64,000 nucleotides of DNA from Desulfosporosinus acidiphilus SJ4 (GCF_000255115.2 NC_018068.1:3877977-3941976), one strand, 5' to 3'. Counted from the stretch's first letter, positions 45,150 through 53,854 are shown. A program made the numbers and translations. Notes: generated from the sequence alone by a model not told the origin.

Positions 45150-46620
45150 ATCCCAGCCTCCTCAACGATTCCCGGGCAACTTCACGATCGTCAAAGGGAT
45201 GAACCTCGGTCCCAAAAATCTGATAGGTTTCATGCCCCTTACCGGCGATTAAAATTGTATCTCCAGGTTTAGCCATGCCGCATGCCTTTTCAATAGCCTC
45301 TCTGCGGTCAGTCAATGCTACATAGTCAACCTTTGAGACACCTTGAAGCACCTCCTGAATAATCAGTTCCGGATCCTCTGTACGAGGGTTATCTGACGTT
45401 ACTATCAGAAAGTCACTTCCTTCTGAAGCTACTTTGCCCATCAAAGGCCGTTTCCCGCGATCTCGGTCCCCCCCGCATCCGAAAACGGTAATCAGTCTTC
45501 CCTGCGTAAAATCACGGGCTGTACGAACAACATTTTCCAAACCATCCGGGGTATGGGCATAATCAACAATTACTTGAAACGGCTGCCCACTGCGGACACT
45601 TTCAAAGCGTCCCGGAACACCGGGGATTTCTGCCAAAGCCTCTGCCACAGACTTAGGCGTATATCCGCGCTCGACACCCCAAACAAAAGCAGCCAGTGCA
45701 TTGTAGACGCTGAAAAAGCCTGGTGTAGCGTACCAAATTTCTTGGCTATCACCCTTAAATTGAATTGTAAAGCGCACACCATCCGAAGTCACTTGAACCT
45801 TCTCTGCCCGATAATTCACCTCTTGATTGTGAATTCCATAACTCACTACCGGGGCACTTGAGGCATTGTTTAATTTCAAAAATGCTGGATCATCGCCATT
45901 AAGAATACTCAACTTAGGCTGTTTTTTACCCTTAAGACTTGAAAATAATTTGGCCTTGGCATTAAGGTATTCTTCCATTGTTTTATGATAATCCAGGTGA
46001 TCTTGTGTTAAATTGGTGAAAATACCCACATCAAATTCGCAGCCGGCAACTCTTCCGAGGTCCAGAGCATGAGAAGAGACTTCCATAACAGCAACGCTGA
46101 CCTTTTCCGCCACCATTGCTCCTAAAAGCTTTTGAACCTCGATGGCTTCCGGCGTTGTTCTTTCGCCCGGAATATCGCGGCCATCAATACGAGCACCTAA
46201 GGTCCCGATGATGCCCACCTTTTGCTTCTGCTTCGCGGCAATTTTCTCTATTAAGTAGGTAATGGTAGTCTTCCCGTTTGTCCCGGTTACGCCAATGAGT
46301 TCTAATCGTTCACTGGGGCGGTCATAAAGGATGGCAGCAATGGCTCCCATTGCTTGACGGACGCTGACAACTTTCACTTGCGGCACGTCCAGGGGCAGAA
46401 AACGTTCTACAACCAAAGCGGACGCTCCGGCGGCAACAGCTGCTGCCACGTAATCATGCCCATCCACTTTAAAACCCGGAACACAGGCATAGAGATCCCC
46501 TTCCTCAACGCGTCGGGAGTCCATAGCCATCCCTTTAATTACAACTCCGGTATCCCCTGATGAGCCTAAAACTTCAATTTCCTGTATAATTTCAGACAGT
46601 GATTTCGGCACCGCTGGCAT
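45142..46620 (-). CDS. murE: UDP-N-acetylmuramoyl-tripeptide synthetase (meso-diaminopimelate adding)
   Basis: MurE adds the third peptide residue. The ATP loop is GVTGTNGKTTITYLIEKI (about residue 113). The substrate motif DNPRTEDP contains the Arg typical of meso-diaminopimelate-adding enzymes, so the wall is of the DAP type. LTQDHLDYHKTMEEYLNAK and HTPDGLENV are also present. Length is 492 residues. It follows spoVD by 70 bases. Confidence 0.97.
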   Translation of the reverse strand: MPAVPKSLSEIIQEIEVLGSSGDTGVVIKGMAMDSRRVEEGDLYACVPGFKVDGHDYVAAAVAAGASALVVERFLPLDVPQVKVVSVRQAMGAIAAILYDRPSERLELIGVTGTNGKTTITYLIEKIAAKQKQKVGIIGTLGARIDGRDIPGERTTPEAIEVQKLLGAMVAEKVSVAVMEVSSHALDLGRVAGCEFDVGIFTNLTQDHLDYHKTMEEYLNAKAKLFSSLKGKKQPKLSILNGDDPAFLKLNNASSAPVVSYGIHNQEVNYRAEKVQVTSDGVRFTIQFKGDSQEIWYATPGFFSVYNALAAFVWGVERGYTPKSVAEALAEIPGVPGRFESVRSGQPFQVIVDYAHTPDGLENVVRTARDFTQGRLITVFGCGGDRDRGKRPLMGKVASEGSDFLIVTSDNPRTEDPELIIQEVLQGVSKVDYVALTDRREAIEKACGMAKPGDTILIAGKGHETYQIFGTEVHPFDDREVARESLRRLGYV

Positions 46621-46690
46621 ACCACATCATCCCTTCATTCTCCTTTTTTAATAGTATAGACAATTCATATCCAAGGCAGACCTAGCTTCC

Positions 46691-48757
46691 TCACGGCTGC
46701 CCCAAAGGGCTCACTGAAATAGGCACACGCCCTGCTAAGTTGTGAATCGCTTCAATGTCTTCGTCATCATCTTCCCACCAGTGTGCAAGGGTAGGAGTTG
46801 AGGCGTCCTTTCCAAGATAAAGAAGAACATTCGATCCTTCCTCAACTTGAGCATCCCCATGGGGAATTTGGTCAAGGACCATCTCGCCCTGACCTTCCGT
46901 AAGTGTCTTAAATCCCGCCTCCGTTAAAGCTTTTTGCGCCTCAGCTAAGGGCAAGCCCAAAACAGAAGGAACGGTTGCAGCTTTCTTCAGCGGCGGAAAT
47001 TCCAAACCGGGCATGGGTTTTCCGGGTGTCAAGGGCGCTTTCGTGTCCGGTTTTATTCCCAAATACTTCAAAGAGTCAAGCATGACGCTCTGAACAATCG
47101 GTGCGGCAACAGCCCCGCCAAAAAACGGCACTCCATCGACAACCGCCAGGATAGCCAACCGTGGATGATCGGCCGGAGCAAAGGCCACAAAAGAAGCAAT
47201 ATAGTCTCCTTGTGCATAGGAACCATTCACCACTTTTTGGGCTGTTCCAGTCTTTCCGGCTACTCGATATCCGGGCAGAAAGGACCTTCGGCCTGTACCG
47301 TTCGTGACAACAGACTCAAGAATCTCCCGTTCGAGTTTGGAGGTATCTTCACTGATAACACGGCGAATTTCCTCTTTCTTAAAAGGAGTTATGACTCGTC
47401 CGCTAGGGCCGACAATTTCTTTCACTAATTGGGGTTTCATAAGCGTTCCGCCATTGGCTACAGCGGAAACTGCCGTCAAAAGCTGAATAGGAGTAACGTT
47501 ATTGGTTTGCCCTATAGACATGGTCGCCAGATCCAGAGCTGTGGCTTTTTTCTTGTTGGCTAAAATGCCCCGGGCCTCTCCGGACATCTCAATTCCTGTC
47601 TTTTGACCAAATCCAAATTCCCGCAAATATTTATAAAAGGTGTCCATTCCCAGACGCTGTCCCATTTCTATAAAACCTGGGTTACAGGAATTCTCTGCAA
47701 CTTGCACAAAGGATTGATCTCCATGTCCGCCTGATTTCCAGCAACGTACGTTCTTACCTAAAACTGTATAAGAGCCTTTATCAAAGAAATGTTCCGTTGG
47801 CTTAATTTTCTTTTCCTCTAAGGCAGCTGCTAACGTAATAATCTTAAAGGTTGATCCGGGTTCGTAACCATTCTGGACGGCAATATTCCTCCTAGCGCTG
47901 GGATCAGCATCCTGATAGTGATTGGGGTTAAATCCAGGAACGGATGCTATGGCCAGCATTTCGCCTGTATTGGGGTCCATCACTAAAATCGAGGCGCTTT
48001 TAGGTACTTGTCCGTTCATATTCGTACCCTGCCCAGCCATTAACTTGTTCAGTTCCCGTTCAGCGAAAGCTTGAATACTTTCATCAATTGTTAAACGAAC
48101 CGTATTCCCTTGCTTAGGCGCCAAATACTGGTGTTCAGCTTGGGGAAGAGGAATACCATTGGCCCCAAATTCCTGGAGTATGCTCCCCGGAATCCCCTTC
48201 AGCTCCGAATCCCTGGTTAACTCTATTCCTTCAAGACCTTGATTGTCAATCCCAGCAAATCCGATAATATGGCAAGCTAGGGTCCCTTGGGGATAATACC
48301 GTTGACTGTCCTCAGTAGTCCCTATTCCTGGGAGCGCTAACGCCCTAATTTGGGCTGCAACTTCAGGTTTAACCTGCTTTTGAATATACTCTAAAGCTGA
48401 GCGTTTCGTGATTCTGGCCTCTATTTCTGCATCAGTCTTCCCTAAGATTTTAGACAAGGTCAAGGCCATTTCTTTAGCCCTGCCTGATTGTCTTACCTCC
48501 GCCGGTATTGCATAAACTGTCTCACTGCTAACACTCATGGCTAGAACATTTCCGTTGCGATCCTCAATATTTCCCCGTTTTGGAGCTACCGGAACCCCCC
48601 GAAAATGCGAATCATCTGCTTTCTGACGCAAATCAGCGCCTTGACTTAGCTGTACAAAACCCAAACGAATAATTAAAACGACCAAAAAGGCACAGACACA
48701 GAAAAAAAGAAAAGCGATTCGTTTACGCATGACAACTAAAGGACTCACTGTCCTCAC
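46691..48757 (-). CDS. spoVD: Class B penicillin-binding protein with PASTA domain, SpoVD/PBP2B type
   Basis: A 688-residue transpeptidase: N-terminal membrane anchor (about residues 12-33), dimerisation domain, and a transpeptidase domain with the active-site Ser in GYEPGSTFKII, SxN motif ENSCNPG and KTGTAQ. One PASTA domain (about residues 595-655, TVPSVLGLPLAEAQKALTEAG) is followed by a short acidic tail. It is the only PBP of the cluster, so it could act in division, in cortex formation, or both; the PASTA domain favours SpoVD. The GTG at 48757 or an internal start may be used. Confidence 0.94.
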   Translation of the reverse strand: MRTVSPLVVMRKRIAFLFFCVCAFLVVLIIRLGFVQLSQGADLRQKADDSHFRGVPVAPKRGNIEDRNGNVLAMSVSSETVYAIPAEVRQSGRAKEMALTLSKILGKTDAEIEARITKRSALEYIQKQVKPEVAAQIRALALPGIGTTEDSQRYYPQGTLACHIIGFAGIDNQGLEGIELTRDSELKGIPGSILQEFGANGIPLPQAEHQYLAPKQGNTVRLTIDESIQAFAERELNKLMAGQGTNMNGQVPKSASILVMDPNTGEMLAIASVPGFNPNHYQDADPSARRNIAVQNGYEPGSTFKIITLAAALEEKKIKPTEHFFDKGSYTVLGKNVRCWKSGGHGDQSFVQVAENSCNPGFIEMGQRLGMDTFYKYLREFGFGQKTGIEMSGEARGILANKKKATALDLATMSIGQTNNVTPIQLLTAVSAVANGGTLMKPQLVKEIVGPSGRVITPFKKEEIRRVISEDTSKLEREILESVVTNGTGRRSFLPGYRVAGKTGTAQKVVNGSYAQGDYIASFVAFAPADHPRLAILAVVDGVPFFGGAVAAPIVQSVMLDSLKYLGIKPDTKAPLTPGKPMPGLEFPPLKKAATVPSVLGLPLAEAQKALTEAGFKTLTEGQGEMVLDQIPHGDAQVEEGSNVLLYLGKDASTPTLAHWWEDDDEDIEAIHNLAGRVPISVSPLGQP

Positions 48758-48802
48758 CCCTGCCTTTCCGGGGATTCCTGCGTACCCAAAGCGCCCTTCT
48801 TC

Positions 48803-49309
48803 TTAACGTTGTGTCGAAGCAAAGAAACTTGTAAAGAACTTTGAAAATTGATGCAGAGGTGTTGGTTTAGCCTCTGCAGTTTGTGTGGGGTTAGTAGTGG
48901 CAGAAGCGGTCGCTTTGGGCGGCAGATTTCCCGTTTGATTTTTGACCGCAGGAATTGTACCCGCCATATACACTGTTCCCGATGGCTTTTCCATGCCCAT
49001 AGACAGCGCAACGCTTTCGATCCGACTCACTGAACGCAGCTGATCAGCTTGTAATTGAAGCAAATCCTTCTGCTCCTTAAGTGAAGAAATATCTTTCTGC
49101 AAAGACCTAATTTGTGCACCTTTAACAACTGTCAGCTGAATCGTTTCCGCTCCGATAGCCCCAGTCAATCCAACAATAAACACCAACATCAAAATACTTT
49201 TCCCGTGCTGAGATGACCGCTTCCTTTTTTGTATAATTCGTCGGCTTTTTTCGTTGGATCTTAAGTCAATCGGCTCCTGATACATTAACTTTTCCTGCGC
49301 CACTACCAA
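48803..49309 (-). CDS. ftsL: Cell-division protein FtsL
   Basis: A 168-residue bitopic protein with a basic N-terminus (RRIIQKRKRSSQHGK), one membrane segment (ILMLVFIVGLTGAIGAETIQ) and a coiled coil (IRSLQKDISSLKEQKDLLQLQ). The C-terminal 60 residues are a low-complexity Ala/Thr/Pro tail longer than usual. Identity rests on topology and position between rsmH and the PBP gene, as is normal for this poorly conserved protein. The start is TTG after AAAGGAGGAGG. Confidence 0.86.
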   Translation of the reverse strand: MVVAQEKLMYQEPIDLRSNEKSRRIIQKRKRSSQHGKSILMLVFIVGLTGAIGAETIQLTVVKGAQIRSLQKDISSLKEQKDLLQLQADQLRSVSRIESVALSMGMEKPSGTVYMAGTIPAVKNQTGNLPPKATASATTNPTQTAEAKPTPLHQFSKFFTSFFASTQR

Positions 49310-49339
49310 GGGTATTCCTCCTCCTTTTGCTTTAGACCC

Positions 49340-50269
49340 TTATATTTTTTCAGCAATCCGCAATTTTGCACTTCTGGCACGCGGATTCTTTTCAATTTCC
49401 TCTTCACTGGGGAAAATAGGTTTACGAGTTAATACCCTGGCTAAAGCCTTCGCCCCGCACCGGCAAACCGGTAATTCCGGGGGACAGGTACAGCGCCCTA
49501 GCCAACTCTTCATTCTCTCTTTGACAATACGGTCTTCAAGGGAATGGAAGGTAATCACTGCAATTCGGCCGCCTCGGTCCAAGCACCTTAAAGCCTGATC
49601 CAAAACACGGTCTAAGACTCCCAGTTCATCATTGACAGCAATCCTAAGCGCTTGAAACGTCCGTTTAGCAGGATGAGGACCATCTCGCCGGGCCGCAGCA
49701 GGAACCGCCGCTTTAATGACGCTGACTAAATCTCCTGTGGTTTCCAGAGGTCTCTCCTGACGTTTTTGGACGATAAATTGTGCGATACGTTTGGCCCACC
49801 GTTCTTCACCGTAGTTCCAGATAATCTGAGCCAATTCTTCTTCACGCCAAGTGTTCACGATCTCTTTCGCTGTCATTGAATTTTGAGCATCCATACGCAT
49901 ATCGAGAGGCGCATCCTGCATATAACTGAAACCCCTCTCAGCTTCATCCAGCTGAGGAGATGAAACTCCCAGATCAAACATAATACCTTGGACAGGCTGG
50001 AGGCCCAATTCCTCTAAAGTCTTCTCCAAATTCTCGAAATTTTTCTTGACCAAAAGAACACGTTCATCCCCGCTGAATAACTCTTGCGCGTGTCGAATGG
50101 CATGCTCATCCTGATCAAAACAAATCAACCTTCCACGGGGGTTAAGACTTTCTAAAATTCTCTGGCTGTGTCCGGCTCCACCGAGGGTACAATCGACATA
50201 GATCCCTGAGGGATCGGTCACTACTCCATCCACCGTCTCATTTAATAACACCGTAACATGCTGGAAGTC
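49340..50269 (-). CDS. rsmH: 16S rRNA (cytosine-1402-N4)-methyltransferase
   Basis: RsmH (MraW) methylates C1402 of 16S rRNA with S-adenosylmethionine. Motifs: HVTVLLNETVDGV, YVDCTLGGAGHSQRIL (cofactor site), GIMFDLGVSSPQLDEAERGFSY split over the sequence, and ITFHSLEDRIVK. The TTG at 50269 (MDFQHVTVLL) is chosen because AAAGGA lies 9-10 bases upstream; longer readings overlap mraZ and match nothing in the family. Length is 309 residues. Confidence 0.95.
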   Translation of the reverse strand, partial: DFQHVTVLLNETVDGVVTDPSGIYVDCTLGGAGHSQRILESLNPRGRLICFDQDEHAIRHAQELFSGDERVLLVKKNFENLEKTLEELGLQPVQGIMFDLGVSSPQLDEAERGFSYMQDAPLDMRMDAQNSMTAKEIVNTWREEELAQIIWNYGEERWAKRIAQFIVQKRQERPLETTGDLVSVIKAAVPAAARRDGPHPAKRTFQALRIAVNDELGVLDRVLDQALRCLDRGGRIAVITFHSLEDRIVKERMKSWLGRCTCPPELPVCRCGAKALARVLTRKPIFPSEEEIEKNPRARSAKLRIAEKI

Positions 50270-50288
50270 CAAAATAACCCGTTCCTTT

Positions 50289-50720
50289 CTATATACCCAG
50301 CTGTACCAAGGATTCGGCTGCACTGGCATAAGCATCTTCCGCTTGCCGGCTATAGTCTGTCCAGAGTGTCTGACTCCAAATTTCTACCCTGCTTGACACC
50401 CCGACAAGAACTAAATCCTTTTCCAATTGCGCATATTCGCGTAAATTTGCAGGTAATAGAATTCTGCCCTGCTTGTCCAATTCACATTCTGTCGCCCCGG
50501 AAAAAAAGAAACGGACAAAGGCTCGGACATCGGGTTGGGTAAATGGTAAAGCGCGAAGTTTCTGTTCCAACACATTCCACTCGGCGACGGGGTAAACAAA
50601 CAAACAATGATCCAAGCCTTTAGTAACAATGAATTGTTCTCCTAAAGCCTCGCGGAACTTAACCGGTATAATTAACCGACCTTTTCCATCAATTGTATGG
50701 ATGTACTCCCCCATGAACAT
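50289..50720 (-). CDS. mraZ: Transcriptional regulator MraZ
   Basis: MraZ represses the dcw operon through two SpoVT-AbrB-type DNA-binding repeats: [20 protein letters not shown] (residues 4-23) and [19 protein letters not shown] (about 76-94). The ATG at 50720 ([11 protein letters not shown]) gives 143 residues, the family norm. The frame stays open upstream for 28 codons, but that stretch is the operator itself. It is the first gene of the cluster. Confidence 0.96.
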   Translation of the reverse strand: MFMGEYIHTIDGKGRLIIPVKFREALGEQFIVTKGLDHCLFVYPVAEWNVLEQKLRALPFTQPDVRAFVRFFFSGATECELDKQGRILLPANLREYAQLEKDLVLVGVSSRVEIWSQTLWTDYSRQAEDAYASAAESLVQLGI

Positions 50721-50729
50721 GTTTTTTCG

Positions 50730-50754
50730 CCCCACTTTACCCCACTTCATCCCA
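50730..50754 (-). promoter_or_regulatory. MraZ operator: three TGGGR boxes at 10-bp period
   Basis: The minus strand reads TGGGA, TGAAG, TGGGG, TAAAG, TGGGG: boxes at 50750-50754, 50740-50744 and 50730-50734, each separated by five bases. This is the TGGGN-N5 direct repeat bound by MraZ in Escherichia coli. It lies 10 bases upstream of the mraZ start, so strong autoregulation is expected. A fourth, poorer copy (TGGAG) is at 50760-50764. Confidence 0.85.
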
Positions 50755-50854
50755 CTATTCTCCATCCAAAAAGATTTTCCTGCTCTGAAACGAAAGATTT
50801 CCAAAGAAAATTAAAAAACAGGAATAAAGTCCCGCCTGTCTGAGACAAAGGGTA

Positions 50855-50960
50855 AAACAAAGGGGACGGTACTCACTTCTCGAAAACCGCCCCCTAGAGT
50901 CTAAAACGTATTTTTTTTCTTATGTGAGACAGAAGAACCGTCCCTCCTGTCTGCTCCTGT
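50855..50960. repeat. Inverted pair of REP-like elements between mraZ and lpdA
   Basis: AGGGGACGGT (50861-50870) and ACCGTCCCT (50937-50945) face each other across 66 bases that include a run of T. Both sit beside GAGACA/TGTCTG sequences. It is the third copy of the GGGACGGT/GTGTC family in the window. The remaining part of this 343-base gap holds the MraZ operator and no gene. Confidence 0.65.
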
Positions 50961-51063
50961 CTGATCCCAGCAAAACGAGCCTCATTCGCAAGCAGTGTAA
51001 GGCATGTATCGCTAAAGCACCACTTTCATTCTTTGATCGTTCCGTCAGAAATGCAAGAGTCTT

Positions 51064-52446
51064 TTATACCATATGAAGTGGTTTTCCAGCAATCCCGTGT
51101 GCAGCCTCCATGATGGTCTCAGGAAGTGTCGGATGGGCATGGACAGTCCGAGCGATATCTTCTGCGTGAAGCCCTTTCTCAACAGCAACTCCTAATTCCG
51201 CAATTAAACTGCTGGCCTGGGGCCCCATGATAGTTGCTCCTACAACAATTCCCATCTCATTCGCCAGAATTTTAACCATACCAACGCTTTCGCCCAGAGC
51301 TAGGGCCTTGCCATTAGCTGAAAACGGAAATTTGCTCGCTTTATAGGCAATACCTGAAGCCTTAAGCTCTTGCTCCGAATACCCCACCGCAGCAATTTCC
51401 GGATGAGTAAAGATCGCGCTGGGGATAGCCTTATAACTCATAGCAACAGAATGTCCAGCAATATGTTCTGCTGCAACAATTCCTTCGGTTGAAGCCACAT
51501 GCGCCAGCATAATTCCTCCAATAACATCCCCAATGGCATAAACATGGGGAAGGTTTGTCTGCATTTGCGCATTGACTTTAATCGCTCCTCTTTCTAGCTC
51601 TAAACCCAGTTTATCCGTATCAATACCCTGCAAATTAGGTTTGCGTCCCGTGGATAAGAGAACACGGTCTGCCGGAATATCCTTAATTCCTTTAACATCT
51701 TCAACTTGAACAATAAGGTTGCCACCCTCTTGGCGAATCTCTTTGACAGCCGTCTTCGTAAGCAGCTCCATTCCGCTGCGTTTTAGCAGCGGGCTTAAGC
51801 GCTTAGGAATTTCCTCATCAATAGTCGGCAAGAGGGTTGGAAGCATCTCCACCACAGTTACTTTTACGCCAAAGGCCTGGAAAACAGAGGCGAATTCTAA
51901 GCCAATGACCCCTCCGCCTATGACAACAAGGCGCTCCGGCAAATCAGGCTCACTTAGAAGTTCATCACTGGTTCCAACACCAGGAAGATTGGCACCCGGA
52001 ATTGGAATACGCATAGGGACTGAACCTGTTGCCAATATTACATTATCAACCTGGATTGTTTCGGACCCTGAGTCTGTCACTACATCAAGCTTGCCAAGTT
52101 CTTTAAACTCACCCCAGCCTTTGATCACACGGACGTTGGCAGCCTTCATTAATTTTTCTACCCCACTAACAAGGGTATTGACCACTTGATCCTTGCGAGC
52201 CATTACTTTGGCATAATCTACTCGTTTTTCTCCTAAGATTAAACCAAATTCTTCCGCTTGTTGAACTTCGCGCCAAAGGTCTGCACTTTTAACGAGAGCT
52301 TTCGTCGGGATACACCCTTTGTTTAAACAAGTCCCTCCCAACCGTTCGCCTTCAATCAGCACAACAGATAAACCTAATTGTGCGGCCTTTAAAGCACAAA
52401 CATATCCACCTGGCCCGCCGCCAAGAATACCTACCTGATAAGACAT
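51064..52446 (-). CDS. lpdA: Dihydrolipoyl dehydrogenase
   Basis: LpdA reoxidises the dihydrolipoyl arm of GcvH (or 2-oxoacid dehydrogenases) with NAD. FAD site GILGGGPGGYVCALKAAQLG, redox Cys pair GGTCLNKGCIPTKAL (about residues 38-52), NAD site VVIGGGVIGLEFAS and the C-terminal catalytic HAHPTLPE are all present. Length is 460 residues. The ATG at 52446 is preceded by GGAAGGAG; an upstream open extension has no family similarity. No E1 or E2 genes are nearby, so glycine cleavage is the most likely partner. Confidence 0.96.
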   Translation of the reverse strand: MSYQVGILGGGPGGYVCALKAAQLGLSVVLIEGERLGGTCLNKGCIPTKALVKSADLWREVQQAEEFGLILGEKRVDYAKVMARKDQVVNTLVSGVEKLMKAANVRVIKGWGEFKELGKLDVVTDSGSETIQVDNVILATGSVPMRIPIPGANLPGVGTSDELLSEPDLPERLVVIGGGVIGLEFASVFQAFGVKVTVVEMLPTLLPTIDEEIPKRLSPLLKRSGMELLTKTAVKEIRQEGGNLIVQVEDVKGIKDIPADRVLLSTGRKPNLQGIDTDKLGLELERGAIKVNAQMQTNLPHVYAIGDVIGGIMLAHVASTEGIVAAEHIAGHSVAMSYKAIPSAIFTHPEIAAVGYSEQELKASGIAYKASKFPFSANGKALALGESVGMVKILANEMGIVVGATIMGPQASSLIAELGVAVEKGLHAEDIARTVHAHPTLPETIMEAAHGIAGKPLHMV

Positions 52447-52664
52447 CGGCCCACACTCCTTCCATGATCTTTTCATAGTTATTTCGACTTTCCCTTGCAT
52501 TTTCCCTGCTATATGTAACAATATCGCATTAACCGTCAATAGCGACAACAAAATCATCCGCAATATACTATTCTCTGAATACATCTCATGTATACCAAGG
52601 GGATCTTCCAAAACTTGTTGGCCCCTTCATTTCATTCCCACTTTTGTTTGCCTAATCATTAAAG
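52447..52664. other. Gap upstream of lpdA
   Basis: AT-rich spacer with the lpdA ribosome site. A reading frame continuous with lpdA crosses part of it, with a hydrophobic stretch, but has no ribosome site. No clear promoter could be named. Confidence 0.4.
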
Positions 52665-52714
52665 AAAGGCGTTGTCACTCCACTATAATTTGATAGTGAT
52701 GTGAGAACGCCTTT
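52665..52714 (-). terminator. Terminator after the LysM protein gene
   Basis: Outer stem AAAGGCGTT / AACGCCTTT (52665-52714) encloses an inner stem CACTAT-type pairing. T-rich on both sides (CTTTCTTTAA on the minus strand), so it may work in both directions. Confidence 0.72.
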
Positions 52715-52805
52715 TGCTATTTGCACCCACTTGGGTTTTTCGAGTTTAGTTTTTACAAAGTCCTTAGATCTTAGTTCTAGATTTAAACAAGAATTTCTGA
52801 AATAA

Positions 52806-53348
52806 TTAGTAAGCAGAAGCTCCAGGGATAAACAGGATTTGTCCAGGATAGATTAAGTTTGGATTGCGCAAGTCATTGCCCAGAATAATCGCCTGCATTG
52901 TGGTCCCATAACGTTTGGCAATCTTATAAACAGTGTCACCTTTTTTAACCACATAAACTTCATGGGCTGGAGTAGGTTCCGGCATAGCAACATGTTGCAT
53001 CATAGCCTCCCCGTGAAGCGGCGGACAGGGCATTGGGCAGCAAGGATCGACATGATACATTCCTTGATGCATACCCATCATTCCCGGCATTGCTTGAGCA
53101 CCCATCATTCCTGGCATTGCTTGAGCACCCATCATTCCTGGCATTGCTTGGGCACCCATCATTCCTGGCATTGCTTGGGCACCCATCATTCCTGGCATGC
53201 CTTGCATATCTTGCATACCCGGCATTCCTTGCATTCCTTGCATTCCTTGCATTCCTTGCATTCCTTGCATTCCTTGCATTCCTTGTGCATCCGGTGTCAT
53301 GCCTGCCATTCCAAGCGCGGGATTATAAGCAACGGAACGTAATTCCAT
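52806..53348 (-). CDS. Methionine-rich repeat protein with C-terminal LysM domain (probable spore coat/cortex protein)
   Basis: A 180-residue protein in three parts. Residues about 23-43 are seven QGM tripeptides; about 50-92 are nine-residue MMGAQAMPG repeats (four full copies); these are followed by a Cys/Pro/His-rich patch (DPCCPMPCPPLHGEA). The C-terminal 50 residues are a LysM domain (VYVVKKGDTVYKIAKRYG, NLIYPGQILFIPG), which binds peptidoglycan. The layout recalls SafA-type spore coat proteins, but the Met-rich part is not one I recognise. There is no signal peptide, which suits assembly from the mother cell. The ATG follows AAAGGAGG. Confidence 0.85.
   Translation of the reverse strand: MELRSVAYNPALGMAGMTPDAQGMQGMQGMQGMQGMQGMQGMPGMQDMQGMPGMMGAQAMPGMMGAQAMPGMMGAQAMPGMMGAQAMPGMMGMHQGMYHVDPCCPMPCPPLHGEAMMQHVAMPEPTPAHEVYVVKKGDTVYKIAKRYGTTMQAIILGNDLRNPNLIYPGQILFIPGASAY
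53074..53181. repeat. Four 27-bp coding repeats in the LysM gene
   Basis: The unit CCCATCATTCCTGGCATTGC continues with TTGRGCA and is repeated at 53074, 53101, 53128 and 53155 with one or two changes. It encodes the nine-residue repeat MMGAQAMPG. It is in frame within the gene and is not a CRISPR. Confidence 0.93.
53223..53285. repeat. Seven 9-bp coding repeats in the LysM gene
   Basis: CATTCCTTG is repeated seven times without error and encodes QGM on the minus strand. Perfect identity suggests recent expansion by slippage; copy number changes would keep the frame. Confidence 0.95.
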
Positions 53349-53352
53349 TTTA

Positions 53353-53659
53353 ATTTCCTCCTTTTAGCGACTTAGATGAATAACGATACATTTGATATTT
53401 CTCTTCGACTAATAACAATATATGGATGATTAGTTATATTGTGTATGTACCATAAATCGCTTGTTATTTATTTTTAAAAATATTTTTGTATATCCCTTCC
53501 AGAATTATTTAGATTTTAACTCTTGAAAATAGCTTATTCTATTCATTCTTAGTGCCGTTTGAAAGCATAAAGAAACAAGTCTTAAATAAAAGAAAATAGA
53601 TGCTTTTTAAAAGTCATCTATTTCTGATATTCTATCAAATTTGTCCAAAATGTCTTAAG
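53353..53659. other. Gap upstream of the LysM gene
   Basis: AT-rich spacer of about 300 bases. On the minus strand AC followed after 16 bases by CATATATTG (consensus CATANNNTA) is a possible sigma-K promoter, which would fit a coat gene, but in such AT-rich DNA the match could be chance. Nothing else is seen. Confidence 0.35.
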
Positions 53660-53854
53660 TTAATCCGCAATTGCTTCGTTAAGCTGAGCAACTAACTTAT
53701 CGGGATCTTTGCCGTGGGTTAAAGCTGCACCTTCCAAACTTTCCGTAGACGATGAAGGGCAACCTAAGCAATGCATGCCTAATTGCAGAAAAATCTGAAC
53801 AGTCTGCGGATATAATCTCAATACTTGCCCTACGGTCATCTCTTTTGTCAACAT
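53660..53854 (-). CDS. DUF1858 family small protein
   Basis: A 64-residue protein matching DUF1858: TVGQVLRLYPQTVQIFLQLGMHCLGC. The MHCLGC CxxC pair could bind a metal or be redox active. Related domains accompany hybrid-cluster proteins and some iron-sulfur enzymes. It follows the MetE-like gene by 39 bases and has its own ribosome site AAGGGGAG. Its function is not known. Confidence 0.88.
   Translation of the reverse strand: MLTKEMTVGQVLRLYPQTVQIFLQLGMHCLGCPSSSTESLEGAALTHGKDPDKLVAQLNEAIAD

Noticed and set aside
51719-52189. 156-codon plus-strand frame inside lpdA
   Set aside because: Antisense shadow of a well-conserved enzyme; no ribosome site or family motif.
52447-52611. N-terminal extension of lpdA with a hydrophobic stretch
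   Set aside because: The strong ribosome site GGAAGGAG and the family start both point to the ATG at 52446.
53074-53285. Possible CRISPR array or satellite
   Set aside because: The repeats are contiguous without spacers, in frame with the LysM gene and translate to QGM and MMGAQAMPG units.
52962-53353. Long plus-strand frames opposite the LysM gene
   Set aside because: They are a by-product of the 9-bp and 27-bp repeats, which keep all frames open; the minus strand has the LysM domain and ribosome site.
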